Source: Paenibacillus arenilitoris (GTDB lineage Bacteria; Bacillota; Bacilli; Paenibacillales; Paenibacillaceae). From it: a stretch of DNA of 64,000 nucleotides. Under the pieces are notes generated by a model. The model made no database searches and had not been told where the DNA came from. It saw nothing but the letters and a program-made list of their open reading frames with translations. The position numbers and the translations under genes were made by a program. Below are positions 6,541 to 15,033 of this stretch, piece by piece; the first letter of the stretch is position 1; the number at the start of each line of letters is the position of its first letter. Location of the stretch: assembly GCF_014705655.1 (NCBI RefSeq), contig NZ_JACXIY010000015.1:1-64000 (forward strand), in the 5' to 3' direction.

Positions 6541-8529
6541 ATGGCTTGGTGGACCGGCAACAAGCTTCGGCTCGTGCAAAACAATCTGCGCGAGACCGAC
6601 GCGGATCTGGACGCGGATCTGCTCGTGAAGGAGCTGAAGGAATTTGGCGCCAATATGCTCATGATGAACGCGGGGGGGATATTCGCGTTCTACCCGTCCA
6701 AGCTGCAGTACCAGTACGTAACCCCGTATTTGAAGAAGGATCTGCTCGCGGAAACGATCGAGAAGGCGCATGCGAACGATATTCGGTTCATCGCCAGATT
6801 CGACTTCAGCAAGGCGCACGAATCGATCTTCGAGGCGCGCCCGGAGTGGTTCTACCGAACGAAGTCGGGCGGCGAGGTCAATTATTTCGGCATCGTCCAT
6901 ACATGCCTGAACGGCGGCTACCAGCAGCGCTACTCCCTTGACATATTGGAAGAAGTGTTGACGGGCTACGACGTCGACGGCGTGTTTTTCAATATGTTCG
7001 GCTACCAGAATTGGGATTACAGCGGCAATTATTACGGCATCTGCTATTGCGGCAATTGCCGCAAGCGCTTCATGGACATGTACGGGCTCGAGCTTCCTCA
7101 TAACGAGGATAAACGGTCGGAGCGTTACGTCGCATACCGGAAATTCCAGGAGGAGACCGCTATGTACATCCTGGATACGATTCACGGCCATATCAAGCGC
7201 TTGAAGCCTGAAGTCGCGATATGCACATACCACCCCCATAAAGTAGACATCGTCAGGCATGAATCCAATACGGCGCTCGGCCGACCGCATCCGAAATGGC
7301 TGTATTCGGCGGCCGAGAACGTGATGCCGATCGCCGGAAGCTACCGGGATAAGCTGACGAGCAACTGCTCGATCAACGCCATCGACCTGACCTATCGCTT
7401 CACAGGCGTATCGGCTTACGAGACGGAAATTCGGCTGTACGAAAATATCGCCAACGGCTCCGGTCTCGACTTCTGCATTATCGGCGCGTTCGAGGGATAT
7501 CCGGATCAAGCGAATATGGAAAAGGCGAAGAACGTCTTCCGTTTCCATCAGGAACGCGAAGCGCTGTTCGGGCAGTTCCTCTCCGAAGCGGACGTCGTGC
7601 TGGTGAAGCCGTCCGCTTCGATGCGGGATGCCCGGCAGGAATATCTCGGCGTGTTCAAAATGCTTAAGGAAGAGCATATGCTCTTCGACGTCGTCCTGCA
7701 GGAGAGGCTCCCGCATATCGCGGGAACAGGGGCAAAGGTCGTCGTGCTGCCCGGAATCGAAGCGCTTACGGACGAAGAGCTGGGCGTCTTGACCGGCCTG
7801 CGCGGCCGCGGCGTGCATATCGCGGCGACCGGCGGCGCGCTTGCGGGATGCCGGGAAGCGCTGGCGTCCCTGTTCGACGCCGAGCAGGACGGGGGGATGG
7901 AGGATACGACGGCCGCTTATGTTCGCGTCGACGATAAAGCGATGTTCCCCGCTCTTTCCAAGCGGGAATGGGTCATCGTGAACGGGCGGTTCGCTTTCAT
8001 GCGGTACGGCGGCGACGCGGAGAAGATGCTTCCGATGGTCGCGCCTTCTACGTTCGGACCGCCCGAGCGCGCTTATGGCCACGAGCTGACGGAACGGTAC
8101 GGTCTTGGCTTTACTGACGCCGCCGAGGGCAGGGGGCGCGGCGCTTATATCGCTTGGAATGTCGGCGAGCTGTATTATCGCCACGGCTTCGCGGACCACA
8201 AGCAAATTGCGGCGGGCGTGATCGACAAGCTGCTTGGCGGAGACAGGCGGCTGACCACCAATGCGCACCCGAGCGTGGAAATGACGTTCCACGGGCTGCC
8301 GGACGGCACCTATTTGCTTCAGCTGATCAACTTATCCGGATTCAACGGCGTTACATACGAGGCGCCGATTCCGATGAGCGGCATCCTGACCGAGCTGACC
8401 GGGATCCGGGGCTTAAGCAAAGCCGACAACCTGAACGGCGGCGGCGAAGCGCGGATCGAGGAAAGGGATGGCCGGATCATTGTCCGCCTTGCGGAGCTTC
8501 ATACTTACGGAGCGTATCATTTGCGATAG
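6541..8529 (+). CDS. Putative glycoside hydrolase, GHL6-type (copy 1)
   Basis: A 662-residue protein with no signal peptide, so probably cytoplasmic. The N-terminal half looks like the GHL6 (hypothetical glycosyl hydrolase 6) TIM barrel: RLVQNNLRETDAD, NMLMMNAGGIFAFYPS, ARFDFSKAHESIF, PEWFYR and DGVFFNMFG. It carries a C-x-C-x2-C cluster (ICYCGNC). A GATase-like segment related to beta-galactosidase trimerisation domains follows (about 340-520), then a beta-rich C terminus. Substrate unknown. AAGGAGGATTAGG precedes the ATG. It is the first gene of a five-gene operon and is paralogous to the next gene. The family assignment is from recall of motifs; catalytic acids were not assigned. Confidence 0.72.
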   Translation: MAWWTGNKLRLVQNNLRETDADLDADLLVKELKEFGANMLMMNAGGIFAFYPSKLQYQYVTPYLKKDLLAETIEKAHANDIRFIARFDFSKAHESIFEARPEWFYRTKSGGEVNYFGIVHTCLNGGYQQRYSLDILEEVLTGYDVDGVFFNMFGYQNWDYSGNYYGICYCGNCRKRFMDMYGLELPHNEDKRSERYVAYRKFQEETAMYILDTIHGHIKRLKPEVAICTYHPHKVDIVRHESNTALGRPHPKWLYSAAENVMPIAGSYRDKLTSNCSINAIDLTYRFTGVSAYETEIRLYENIANGSGLDFCIIGAFEGYPDQANMEKAKNVFRFHQEREALFGQFLSEADVVLVKPSASMRDARQEYLGVFKMLKEEHMLFDVVLQERLPHIAGTGAKVVVLPGIEALTDEELGVLTGLRGRGVHIAATGGALAGCREALASLFDAEQDGGMEDTTAAYVRVDDKAMFPALSKREWVIVNGRFAFMRYGGDAEKMLPMVAPSTFGPPERAYGHELTERYGLGFTDAAEGRGRGAYIAWNVGELYYRHGFADHKQIAAGVIDKLLGGDRRLTTNAHPSVEMTFHGLPDGTYLLQLINLSGFNGVTYEAPIPMSGILTELTGIRGLSKADNLNGGGEARIEERDGRIIVRLAELHTYGAYHLR

Positions 8530-8592
8530 CCGGTATCCGGAGAGAAATTTCCCGGATCATTGCAGCAGTTTGAATTCATGGAGGTGGGGAAT

Positions 8593-10626
8593 ATGGACGC
8601 ACAAGCATGGTGGCGGCAGCCGCTGCGCATTATTCAGCCGAATTTGCAGGTGAAGGATACGAGGTTCATCGATCCGGAGCGGCTCGCGGGACAGCTGAAG
8701 GAGATGGGCGCCAACACGGTCGTCTTCAACGTCGGCGGCATATATGCCTGGTATCGGTCGGAGATTCCGTTCCATCACGTGAACGAATATTTGCCGAAGG
8801 ACAAGGACTTGCTGGAGGAGGTCATCGCGGCCTTCCATAAGGAAGGGCTGAAGTTCGTTGCGAGGGTCGACTTCAGCAAAGCCGACGACGCCGTCTACCA
8901 AATGCGGCCCGAATGGTTCGTTCGCAACGGCGACGGCCACCCGCAAATTATCGGCGCGCAGCGCCCGGGCAGCTGGTCCCTGCTCATGTCGACCTGCATC
9001 AATGCCGGTTACCGCAACGAAGAGGTGGCGGCGCCGGTGCTGACCGAAGCGCTCGGCCGGTATGCGATCGACGGGGTCTTCTTCAACAATCCGGGCACGA
9101 TACCTTGCCAGTGCGGCCGCTGCCGCGACAAGTACTTCGATATATTCGGTTCGCCGATGCCGGAGCGTTCGCAGGATTACGACCGCTCTTGGGGGTCGCT
9201 GTGCCTGAAGCATAACATGGAACTGCTGAACGGCGTCATTAAGGAAACCCGGCCGGACGTGCCGGTGATCAGTTACTATAACCTGTTCAACGAACGGCTG
9301 GATGACCGCAAAGCCGCAGCCGATCTGCTCTGCACGGAGCCGCAAAACGTTTTGTCCCAAGGCCACCGGCAAATACCGGAGTTTTGGAAGCCGGCGCTCA
9401 GCATCAAGCTCGGCCGGTCCCGATCGGGCGCTGCGGCGCCGCTGGGCATCGTGCATTCCTGCCCCGGGATGGACTGGCGGCATACCGGGCTGCCGCCCGC
9501 CGATTACGCGTTCTGGCTGGCGCAAATCCCCGCATACGGCGGCCAAATCTGGCATTCGCTGACGGGCGTGCCGGATACGATCCGGGATAAGCGGATCGTA
9601 AAGACGGTTACCCATTTCAACAAGCAGGTCGCGAAGATCGAGCAGGAAATGCAAGGCGCGAACAGCCTGGCGGACGTCGCGCTGCTCTGGAGCGCGAGAC
9701 CGTCGACGGAGGGATGGGCGGACGGGCTGATTAACCGCCAAATTCCGTTCGACATCCTTCCGGAGGAGCAAGCTGGCCTGGAGACGCTGCTGCGCTACAA
9801 GGCGGTCATCGTTCCGGAGCAATATCCGATCGGAACGGAGGAAGTCGCCCGCTGGCGGGAGTACGTGAACCGGGGCGGCCATTTGATCGTGGAGGGAATG
9901 CTGCATTCGGCGGTTCGCGGGGAGCTGTGCGAGCTGCTTGGCGTGTTGCCGGCCTTGACGGTCAGCGAGCCGTTGGCCGCCAGCTATTTGCGGTTTGAAG
10001 GAACGGGAAATCCGCTACAGACTGGCCTCGAAGATACGGAGCTGATCGCGCATCGCGGACGCGTCGTTTACTGCAAGCCCGCGGCAGGGTCGGCCGTGCT
10101 GGCGACGCTGGTGCCTCCGTTCTCGCCGCTCGAAAGCGTCGGGGCGCCGCCGGAGAGAGCCTCTCTGTCCGTTGAGCGCACCGATATCCCGCTTGCGGTT
10201 CATCGCAGGGCCGGCGGAGGCGGCGTGCTATATTTACCGTTCTCGCTAAGCGGTCTGCTGAACGACTTCAAGCTGGGCGAGCATTATCAACTGCTCGATA
10301 ACGCGATCGATCTGGTTTTGAACGGCGATCGCCTCATCCGCATGACGCCGGTGACCGGGCTGCAGGTCGCGCTTTACCGGAACAAAGAAGGCTTGCTTCT
10401 GCACCTCGTCAACGGGGCGGGCAGAAGGCCGCTCACGGGCGCGATCCCGCTCTATCAGATCGAAGCGGCGCTGCCGCTAGCCGCGCTGCAAGGCTCGGCT
10501 TCATCGGTGAGCGGATTGCTCGAAGCCGGCAACCTGCCGTTTCGAATAGAAGAGGACGTCGTCCGGTTTACGGTACCTAAGCTCGACGTGTGGGAAGTCG
10601 TCAAAATCGTCAAACAAAAGGAATAG
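8593..10626 (+). CDS. Putative glycoside hydrolase, GHL6-type (copy 2)
   Basis: Paralogue of the upstream gene, 677 residues from the ATG after GAGGTGGGG (MDAQAWW). Shared landmarks in the same order: RIIQPNLQVKD, NTVVFNVGGIYAWYRS, ARVDFSKADDAVY, PEWFVR, DGVFFNNPG and a C-x-C-x2-C cluster (IPCQCGRC). A GATase-like middle (VALLWSARPSTEGW ... YKAVIVPEQYPI) and a beta-rich C-terminal domain follow. No secretion signal. The two copies diverge clearly, so they probably act on different linkages or form a hetero-oligomer; both ideas are inference. Only 63 bases separate it from copy 1. Confidence 0.7.
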   Translation: MDAQAWWRQPLRIIQPNLQVKDTRFIDPERLAGQLKEMGANTVVFNVGGIYAWYRSEIPFHHVNEYLPKDKDLLEEVIAAFHKEGLKFVARVDFSKADDAVYQMRPEWFVRNGDGHPQIIGAQRPGSWSLLMSTCINAGYRNEEVAAPVLTEALGRYAIDGVFFNNPGTIPCQCGRCRDKYFDIFGSPMPERSQDYDRSWGSLCLKHNMELLNGVIKETRPDVPVISYYNLFNERLDDRKAAADLLCTEPQNVLSQGHRQIPEFWKPALSIKLGRSRSGAAAPLGIVHSCPGMDWRHTGLPPADYAFWLAQIPAYGGQIWHSLTGVPDTIRDKRIVKTVTHFNKQVAKIEQEMQGANSLADVALLWSARPSTEGWADGLINRQIPFDILPEEQAGLETLLRYKAVIVPEQYPIGTEEVARWREYVNRGGHLIVEGMLHSAVRGELCELLGVLPALTVSEPLAASYLRFEGTGNPLQTGLEDTELIAHRGRVVYCKPAAGSAVLATLVPPFSPLESVGAPPERASLSVERTDIPLAVHRRAGGGGVLYLPFSLSGLLNDFKLGEHYQLLDNAIDLVLNGDRLIRMTPVTGLQVALYRNKEGLLLHLVNGAGRRPLTGAIPLYQIEAALPLAALQGSASSVSGLLEAGNLPFRIEEDVVRFTVPKLDVWEVVKIVKQKE

Positions 10627-10640
10627 GAGCTGGTCGTCTT

Positions 10641-11516
10641 ATGTTGGCTGTCAAAGGAACGAAAGTCGGATTTATCGGAACGGGCGTCATGGGAAGCAGC
10701 ATGGCCAAGCATTTGCAGAGCGGCGGCTGCGAGGTTCATCTCTATACGAGAACGAAAGCGAAGGCCGAGCCGCTGCTTGCGCTCGGCATGATTTGGCACG
10801 ACGAGCCAGGCGAGCTGGCGAGCCAATGCGACGCCGTCATATCGATCGTCGGGTATCCGCAGGACGTGGAATCGCTCTATTTGGGAGAAGGGGGCATCGT
10901 CGACTCGGCGAAGCCCGGCGCGTACCTCATCGACATGACGACCAGCAGCCCGCGATTGGCGCAGAGGATCTACGAGGCGGCTTCCGCCAAAGGGCTGCAT
11001 GCGCTCGACGCGCCGGTGTCGGGAGGAGACGTAGGGGCGCGGAACGCGGCGCTTTCCATCATGGCGGGCGGCGACCGGGACGCCTTCGAGGCGGTTCGGC
11101 CTTTGCTCGGCCTGCTGGGGAAAAACATTGTTCTGCAAGGAGGAGCAGGCGCCGGCCAGCATACGAAGATGGTCAATCAAATCGCCATCGCCTCCAATAT
11201 GATCGGCGTATGCGAAGCGTTGGTGTACGCGAAGCATGCCGGGCTCGATTTGAACGGCGTGCTGACGAGCATCGAATCGGGCGCGGCCGGCAGCTGGTCG
11301 CTCAGCAATTTGGCGCCGCGCATCATTGCGGGCAATTTCGAGCCCGGCTTCTACGTGAAGCATTTCATCAAGGACATGGGCATCGCGCTCGAGGCCGCGA
11401 AGGAGATGGAGATCGAGCTGCCGGGGCTCGCGCTTGCCAAAGGGCTTTACGAGAAGCTTGCTGCTGCCGGGCTCGCCGACAAAGGTACGCAAGCGTTGTA
11501 TCAAGCTTGGGAATAA
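10641..11516 (+). CDS. NAD(P)-dependent beta-hydroxyacid dehydrogenase, tartronate semialdehyde reductase/HIBADH-like
   Basis: A 291-residue enzyme of the 3-hydroxyisobutyrate dehydrogenase family. Seen: the Rossmann motif GFIGTGVMGSSMA (residues 10-22), the substrate-binding DAPVSGGDVGAR and the catalytic-lysine motif GAGQHTKMVNQ (Lys about 176), all intact. The family includes tartronate semialdehyde reductase (makes D-glycerate), 3-hydroxyisobutyrate dehydrogenase and other reductases. The glycerate kinase two genes downstream favours tartronate semialdehyde, by inference. It begins 14 bases after the GHL6 copy 2 stop, with AGGAGCT as a ribosome binding site. Confidence 0.85.
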   Translation: MLAVKGTKVGFIGTGVMGSSMAKHLQSGGCEVHLYTRTKAKAEPLLALGMIWHDEPGELASQCDAVISIVGYPQDVESLYLGEGGIVDSAKPGAYLIDMTTSSPRLAQRIYEAASAKGLHALDAPVSGGDVGARNAALSIMAGGDRDAFEAVRPLLGLLGKNIVLQGGAGAGQHTKMVNQIAIASNMIGVCEALVYAKHAGLDLNGVLTSIESGAAGSWSLSNLAPRIIAGNFEPGFYVKHFIKDMGIALEAAKEMEIELPGLALAKGLYEKLAAAGLADKGTQALYQAWE

Positions 11517-11543
11517 AGTCGCGATTCGGGAGAGGTGAACGAA

Positions 11544-11918
11544 ATGAAGCATTTGCCGATCGGCGTCCTTGTCAAGGCCGCTTACGCGGAAGAAGTCATT
11601 CCCTGCTATTTGGATCACGGCTTCGAAAGCTTCGGACTTACGCATTGGCAAACGACCGGTTCCATCGATCTGGCGGAGCAGGCGAAGCGGGTGAACGAGC
11701 AGCTCGCCGGCAGCGGAGCGACGATATCCAGCTTGACGGCGTTCGGCAACCCGCTGACGGGAACGGGCGACAACGCGGATAAGGTGAAGAGCTGGGAGCG
11801 GTTGATCGACCGCGCGGGCTTGGGCGCCGTAGAAAGCGCGCGCCTCCGGGCGAAGGTGGATTTGACCGGGTTTATCGGCGAACATTCGAAAGCGAAGGGA
11901 GCGGGAACAAGCGTATGA
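11544..11918 (+). pseudogene. Truncated TIM-barrel sugar phosphate isomerase/epimerase
   Basis: Only about 124 codons, compared with the usual 260-280 of the xylose-isomerase-like TIM-barrel family. The first ~95 residues resemble the family (IGVLVKAAYAEEVIPCYLDHGF; the family-typical SSLTAFGNPL; WERLIDRAG). The sequence then degenerates, with an echo of the TGF motif (DLTGFIGEHS). The C-terminal metal-binding half is absent, so isomerase activity is unlikely. The reading frame ends in an ATGA overlap with the glycerate kinase gene, so its translation may still couple to glxK. An intact relative might have been a hydroxypyruvate-isomerase-like enzyme; that is inference. Confidence 0.65.
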
Positions 11919-13066
11919 AAGTTGTGCTCGCTTTCGATTCGTTCAAGGGCAGCTTAAGCTCGGCGCAGGCCGGTTCCGCGGCCGCCCGGGCGATCCGCTC
12001 CGTATATCCGGACGCGGAATGCGACGTCATTCCGCTGGCGGACGGAGGTGAGGGCACGGTTGCGGCCGTGCTCGAAGCGGCCGGCGGAACCGGCAAGCAG
12101 GTGGCGGTCAACGGCCCGCACGGGGAACCGGCTTCTGCGTTCGTCGGGATGATCCGGGACGGAAGGGGGACAGACCCGACGGCCGTGCTCGAGACGGCCG
12201 GCATATGCGGACTCACGATGGTGCCCGAAGGGCGGCTTGATCCGTTCCGCGCGAGCTCCAGAGGCGTCGGGGAAGCGATCCTTCAACTGCTCGACGACGG
12301 CGTTAGAAGCTTCGTGATCGGTCTCGGAGGAAGCGCGGTCAACGACGGCGGCATGGGAATGCTGGCAGCGCTCGGCGCGGTTTTCCGCGACAAGGAGGGA
12401 AACCGTCTGCAGGGCTGCGGAGCAGACCTGCTGTCGGCTGCCTCGGCCGATATGGACGGTCTTGATCCGCGGCTTGGGGCATGCGCGATCCGGGCGGCGA
12501 CCGACGTCGCGAATCCGTTATGCGGCCCGAGCGGCGCGACGATGGTATTCGGCAGGCAGAAGGGCGCAAGCCCTCAGCAGCAGGAAGCGCTGGACGCCGC
12601 GATGAAGGCGTACGCGGACATGATCGAAGCGTCCGTCGGTCGGGCGCTGCAGGCCGTTCCGGGTGCCGGCGCCGCCGGCGGACTCGGCTTTGCGTTGCTA
12701 GCCGCGGGCGGCGAGCTCGTACCCGGGGCCGGCTGGGTGACGGAAGCGGCCGGCTTGCGGGCGCGCGTCCGGGGGGCGGATTGGGTCGTTACGGGCGAAG
12801 GCCGCAGCGACGGGCAGACGATGTACGGCAAGCTGCCCGTTCATGTGGCGGATGCCGCCCGGGAAGCTGGGGCAAGGTGCATGCTGCTGTCCGGAAGCTT
12901 GGGCGACCATACGGAGGAGCTCGAGGCTCGGTTCGACGGATGCTTCTCGATTACGAAGGAGCCTGCCGCTCTCGCGGATTGCATGGAGCAAGCCGAGGAG
13001 CTGCTGGAGCGGACCGTCCGGCAGCTGTTCCGGCTGCTCCGTGCGGCTGCGGACGAGCGTGCATAA
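11915..13066 (+). CDS. glxK: Glycerate kinase
   Basis: Phosphorylates D-glycerate, normally to 2-phosphoglycerate, feeding lower glycolysis. The 383-residue length fits the GlxK/GarK family. Seen: the N-terminal signature KVVLAFDSFKGSLSS, PLADGGEGT, GLGGSAVNDGGMGML, ATDVANPLCGPSGA and VTGEGRSDGQT. The start overlaps the truncated isomerase frame by four bases. As the last gene of the island operon it marks glycerate as the probable end product of the pathway. It is followed by a bidirectional terminator shared with rpsT. Confidence 0.93.
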   Translation: MKVVLAFDSFKGSLSSAQAGSAAARAIRSVYPDAECDVIPLADGGEGTVAAVLEAAGGTGKQVAVNGPHGEPASAFVGMIRDGRGTDPTAVLETAGICGLTMVPEGRLDPFRASSRGVGEAILQLLDDGVRSFVIGLGGSAVNDGGMGMLAALGAVFRDKEGNRLQGCGADLLSAASADMDGLDPRLGACAIRAATDVANPLCGPSGATMVFGRQKGASPQQQEALDAAMKAYADMIEASVGRALQAVPGAGAAGGLGFALLAAGGELVPGAGWVTEAAGLRARVRGADWVVTGEGRSDGQTMYGKLPVHVADAAREAGARCMLLSGSLGDHTEELEARFDGCFSITKEPAALADCMEQAEELLERTVRQLFRLLRAAADERA

Positions 13067-13080
13067 ATCTATAATAGAAT

Positions 13081-13126
13081 AAAAGAAGGCTTCGCCTCTC
13101 ATAAAGAGAAGCGAAGCCTTCTTTTG
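13081..13126. terminator. Bidirectional terminator between glxK and rpsT
   Basis: AAAAGAAGGCTTCGC ... GCGAAGCCTTCTTTT is symmetric, with an A-run on the left and a T-run on the right, so it serves both converging genes. Confidence 0.9.
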
Positions 13127-13136
13127 TCGGCCTTGA

Positions 13137-13409
13137 TTAAGCTTGCGCCGAAAGTGCGTTCAGCTTTTTGGCAAGACGAGATTTTTTGCGGGAAGCCGCA
13201 TTTTTATGAATCAGGCCCTTCGTAGCTGCCTTGTCCAATTTTTTCGTTGCGGCGATCAGAGCTGCTTTGGCAGCTTCTACATCGGTGCCGGCGATTGCTT
13301 GGTCAGCGGATTTAACGGCCGAACGAAGCGCGGATTTCTGGGAAGCATTCAAAGCACGACGCTTTTCGCTTGTTTTAACGCGTTTAATCGCGGATTTAAT
13401 GTTTGGCAT
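13137..13409 (-). CDS. rpsT: 30S ribosomal protein S20
   Basis: Small-subunit protein that binds 16S rRNA. It is 90 residues, Lys/Arg/Ala-rich, with the family start [18 protein letters not shown] and the motif [20 protein letters not shown]. The ATG is chosen because AGGAGGTG lies 6 bases upstream; a GTG nine bases earlier overlaps that site. It is transcribed against its neighbours from its own promoter. Confidence 0.97.
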   Translation of the reverse strand: MPNIKSAIKRVKTSEKRRALNASQKSALRSAVKSADQAIAGTDVEAAKAALIAATKKLDKAATKGLIHKNAASRKKSRLAKKLNALSAQA

Positions 13410-13478
13410 GGAATTCACCTCCTAAATTGATCACGACGGTTCATATTCAAAATTTACCTAGACAACACAACTTAAAAT

Positions 13479-13507
13479 ATATTATCATGCCGACGCCCAA
13501 AATGCAA
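13479..13507 (-). promoter_or_regulatory. Vegetative (sigma-A) promoter of rpsT
   Basis: On the minus strand: TTGCAT, 17 bases, TAATAT. It is well placed about 70 bases before the rpsT start. Confidence 0.75.
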
Positions 13508-13624
13508 TACCGTCAAGCATTTGCCGTTCGGCCCTCCTAGCGGCGGACCGGCCGTGCCGGAGTATGAAAATACCGCGTATGCGAACAATAACGGAAGTAC
13601 ATCCGTGCGAAGGGAGAATAACGA

Positions 13625-14635
13625 GTGGAGAACGAGCTTGATTTACAAAAATACGACGTAAGGACCGACCTGGCGCTGGAAGCGAAGGAGATGGCCGAAG
13701 CCCCGCAGGGCGGGCCGATACCCGGCATCCAAAGCGAGACGACCGAGGATAACGGCATAACGGTGACGCAGCTTCACGTGCAGAACGAGCAGGGCTCCCA
13801 GGCGATCGGCAAAATGGTCGGCCATTACGTCACGATCGAGGTGCCCGGCCTTCGGGAAGGCGACACCGATCTGCAGGACCGGGTCGCCACGCAGTTCGCC
13901 AAACATTTCGAAGAGTTCCTCGAGAGGCTGAGCATCAACAAGTCGGCCCGGGTGCTGATCGTCGGCCTCGGCAACTGGAACGTGACGCCCGATGCGCTCG
14001 GGCCGCTCGTCGTCGAGAACGTCATGGTCACGCGCCATTATTTCGAGCTTATGCCCGATCAAGTCGCGCCGGGTTATCGGCCGGTGAGCGCGGTTGCGCC
14101 GGGCGTGCTCGGCATTACCGGGATCGAATCGAGCGAAATCGTGCACGGCATCGTCGAGAAGACGAAGCCGGACGTCGTCATCGCCATCGACGCGTTGGCC
14201 TCGAAGGCGGTGGAACGCGTCAACACGACCATTCAAATCGCCGACACGGGCATCCATCCGGGATCGGGCATCGGCAACAAGCGGAAAGGGCTGACAGAGG
14301 AAATACTCGGCGTTCCGGTCATCGCGATCGGCGTTCCGACGGTCGTATACGCCTCGACGATCGTAAACAACACGCTGGAGATGATGCGCTCCCATTTCGA
14401 CAAGCAGAGCGGCGGCAATACGGATCAAATTTTAGGATTGGTGAATCAGATGGACAATAACGAGCGGCTGCAGCTCGTCAAGGAAGTGCTGAGTCCGCTC
14501 GGCCACGATTTGCTCGTAACGCCGAAGGAAATCGACGAATTCATCGAGGACATCGCCAATATTATCGCGAGCGGGCTTAACGCCTCGCTTCACGAGGCGG
14601 TCGACACGGACAACGTGGCCGCCTATACGCACTGA
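13625..14635 (+). CDS. gpr: Germination protease Gpr
   Basis: Self-processing A25 protease that degrades small acid-soluble spore proteins during germination, freeing amino acids and uncovering DNA. The 336-residue length is slightly shorter than B. subtilis GPR. The N-terminal ELDLQKYDVRTDLALEAKE contains the propeptide/maturation region. Other landmarks are VLIVGLGNWNVTPDALGP, IDALASKAVERVNTTIQI and GIHPGSGIGNKRKGL. The GTG start follows GAAGGGAG. A forespore (sigma-G) promoter is expected, but only a weak match (GTATG ... CAATAA around 13562-13591) is visible. A terminator follows. Confidence 0.95.
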   Translation: MENELDLQKYDVRTDLALEAKEMAEAPQGGPIPGIQSETTEDNGITVTQLHVQNEQGSQAIGKMVGHYVTIEVPGLREGDTDLQDRVATQFAKHFEEFLERLSINKSARVLIVGLGNWNVTPDALGPLVVENVMVTRHYFELMPDQVAPGYRPVSAVAPGVLGITGIESSEIVHGIVEKTKPDVVIAIDALASKAVERVNTTIQIADTGIHPGSGIGNKRKGLTEEILGVPVIAIGVPTVVYASTIVNNTLEMMRSHFDKQSGGNTDQILGLVNQMDNNERLQLVKEVLSPLGHDLLVTPKEIDEFIEDIANIIASGLNASLHEAVDTDNVAAYTH

Positions 14636-14651
14636 GCACGAATAATAACAG

Positions 14652-14676
14652 CCGCCTCCCGACGAGGCGGTTTTTT
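14652..14676 (+). terminator. Intrinsic terminator of gpr
   Basis: CCGCCTC, loop CCGAC, GAGGCGG, then TTTTTT. Confidence 0.92.
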
Positions 14677-14708
14677 GTTGGCCGGCCGAGCGGCTCATGC
14701 TGACAATG

Positions 14709-14891
14709 TAACGGACAGAGATGCACTTATTTGGATGAAACGGTCGACTTTTCATTCATAACGGTCCGTATTGGCGCTATTGGCCGGAAACTTCCGGCTA
14801 AACGACCCATTTAGAAGAATTAAGATCGCTCATGTCCGTTACATTTTCAATTAGCTCCATTTCGATCAAATAGCGGCTCTGGCGTCCGTTA
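14709..14891. repeat. Large palindromic repeat made of four 50-bp-spaced degenerate units
   Basis: This fills most of the gene-free 14677-15033 gap. Two units begin with TAACGG on the plus strand (14709 and 14759); two begin with the same motif on the minus strand (at 14841 and 14891). Units share roughly TAACGGAC, about 10 variable bases, then CTTATTTG and GAAATGG-like text. The spacing is 50 bases on each arm and both pairs are centred on position 14800, where CCGGAAACTTCCGG sits. The result is a ~180-bp imperfect palindrome able to form a long hairpin. No protein of known family is encoded. It resembles a dispersed intergenic repeat, which only a genome search could confirm. Confidence 0.7.
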
Positions 14892-15033
14892 CGACACTGA
14901 CGATCCGAATGCGCAGCGCCCCATTCTAGCAAAATCCGAATCTCTTTGACGAGCCCGGTTCTATTAATCCCCTTACTCTCATAGTTTAGTAGTAACTCAG
15001 TCGTCACATCACGGAAAGCGGGAGGTATGGAAC

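Noticed and set aside
6313..8292. Long minus-strand frame (659 codons) opposite the first GHL6 gene
   Set aside because: Shadow of the plus-strand gene; no ribosome site, no motifs, low-complexity composition.
13562..13591. Possible sigma-G promoter of gpr
   Set aside because: GTATG and CAATAA have a 19-base spacer and only partial consensus; too weak to list as a feature although such a promoter is expected.
14798..15007. 69-codon minus-strand frame between gpr and spoIIP
   Set aside because: It runs through the palindromic repeat units and has no family similarity or convincing ribosome site; a repeat explains it better.
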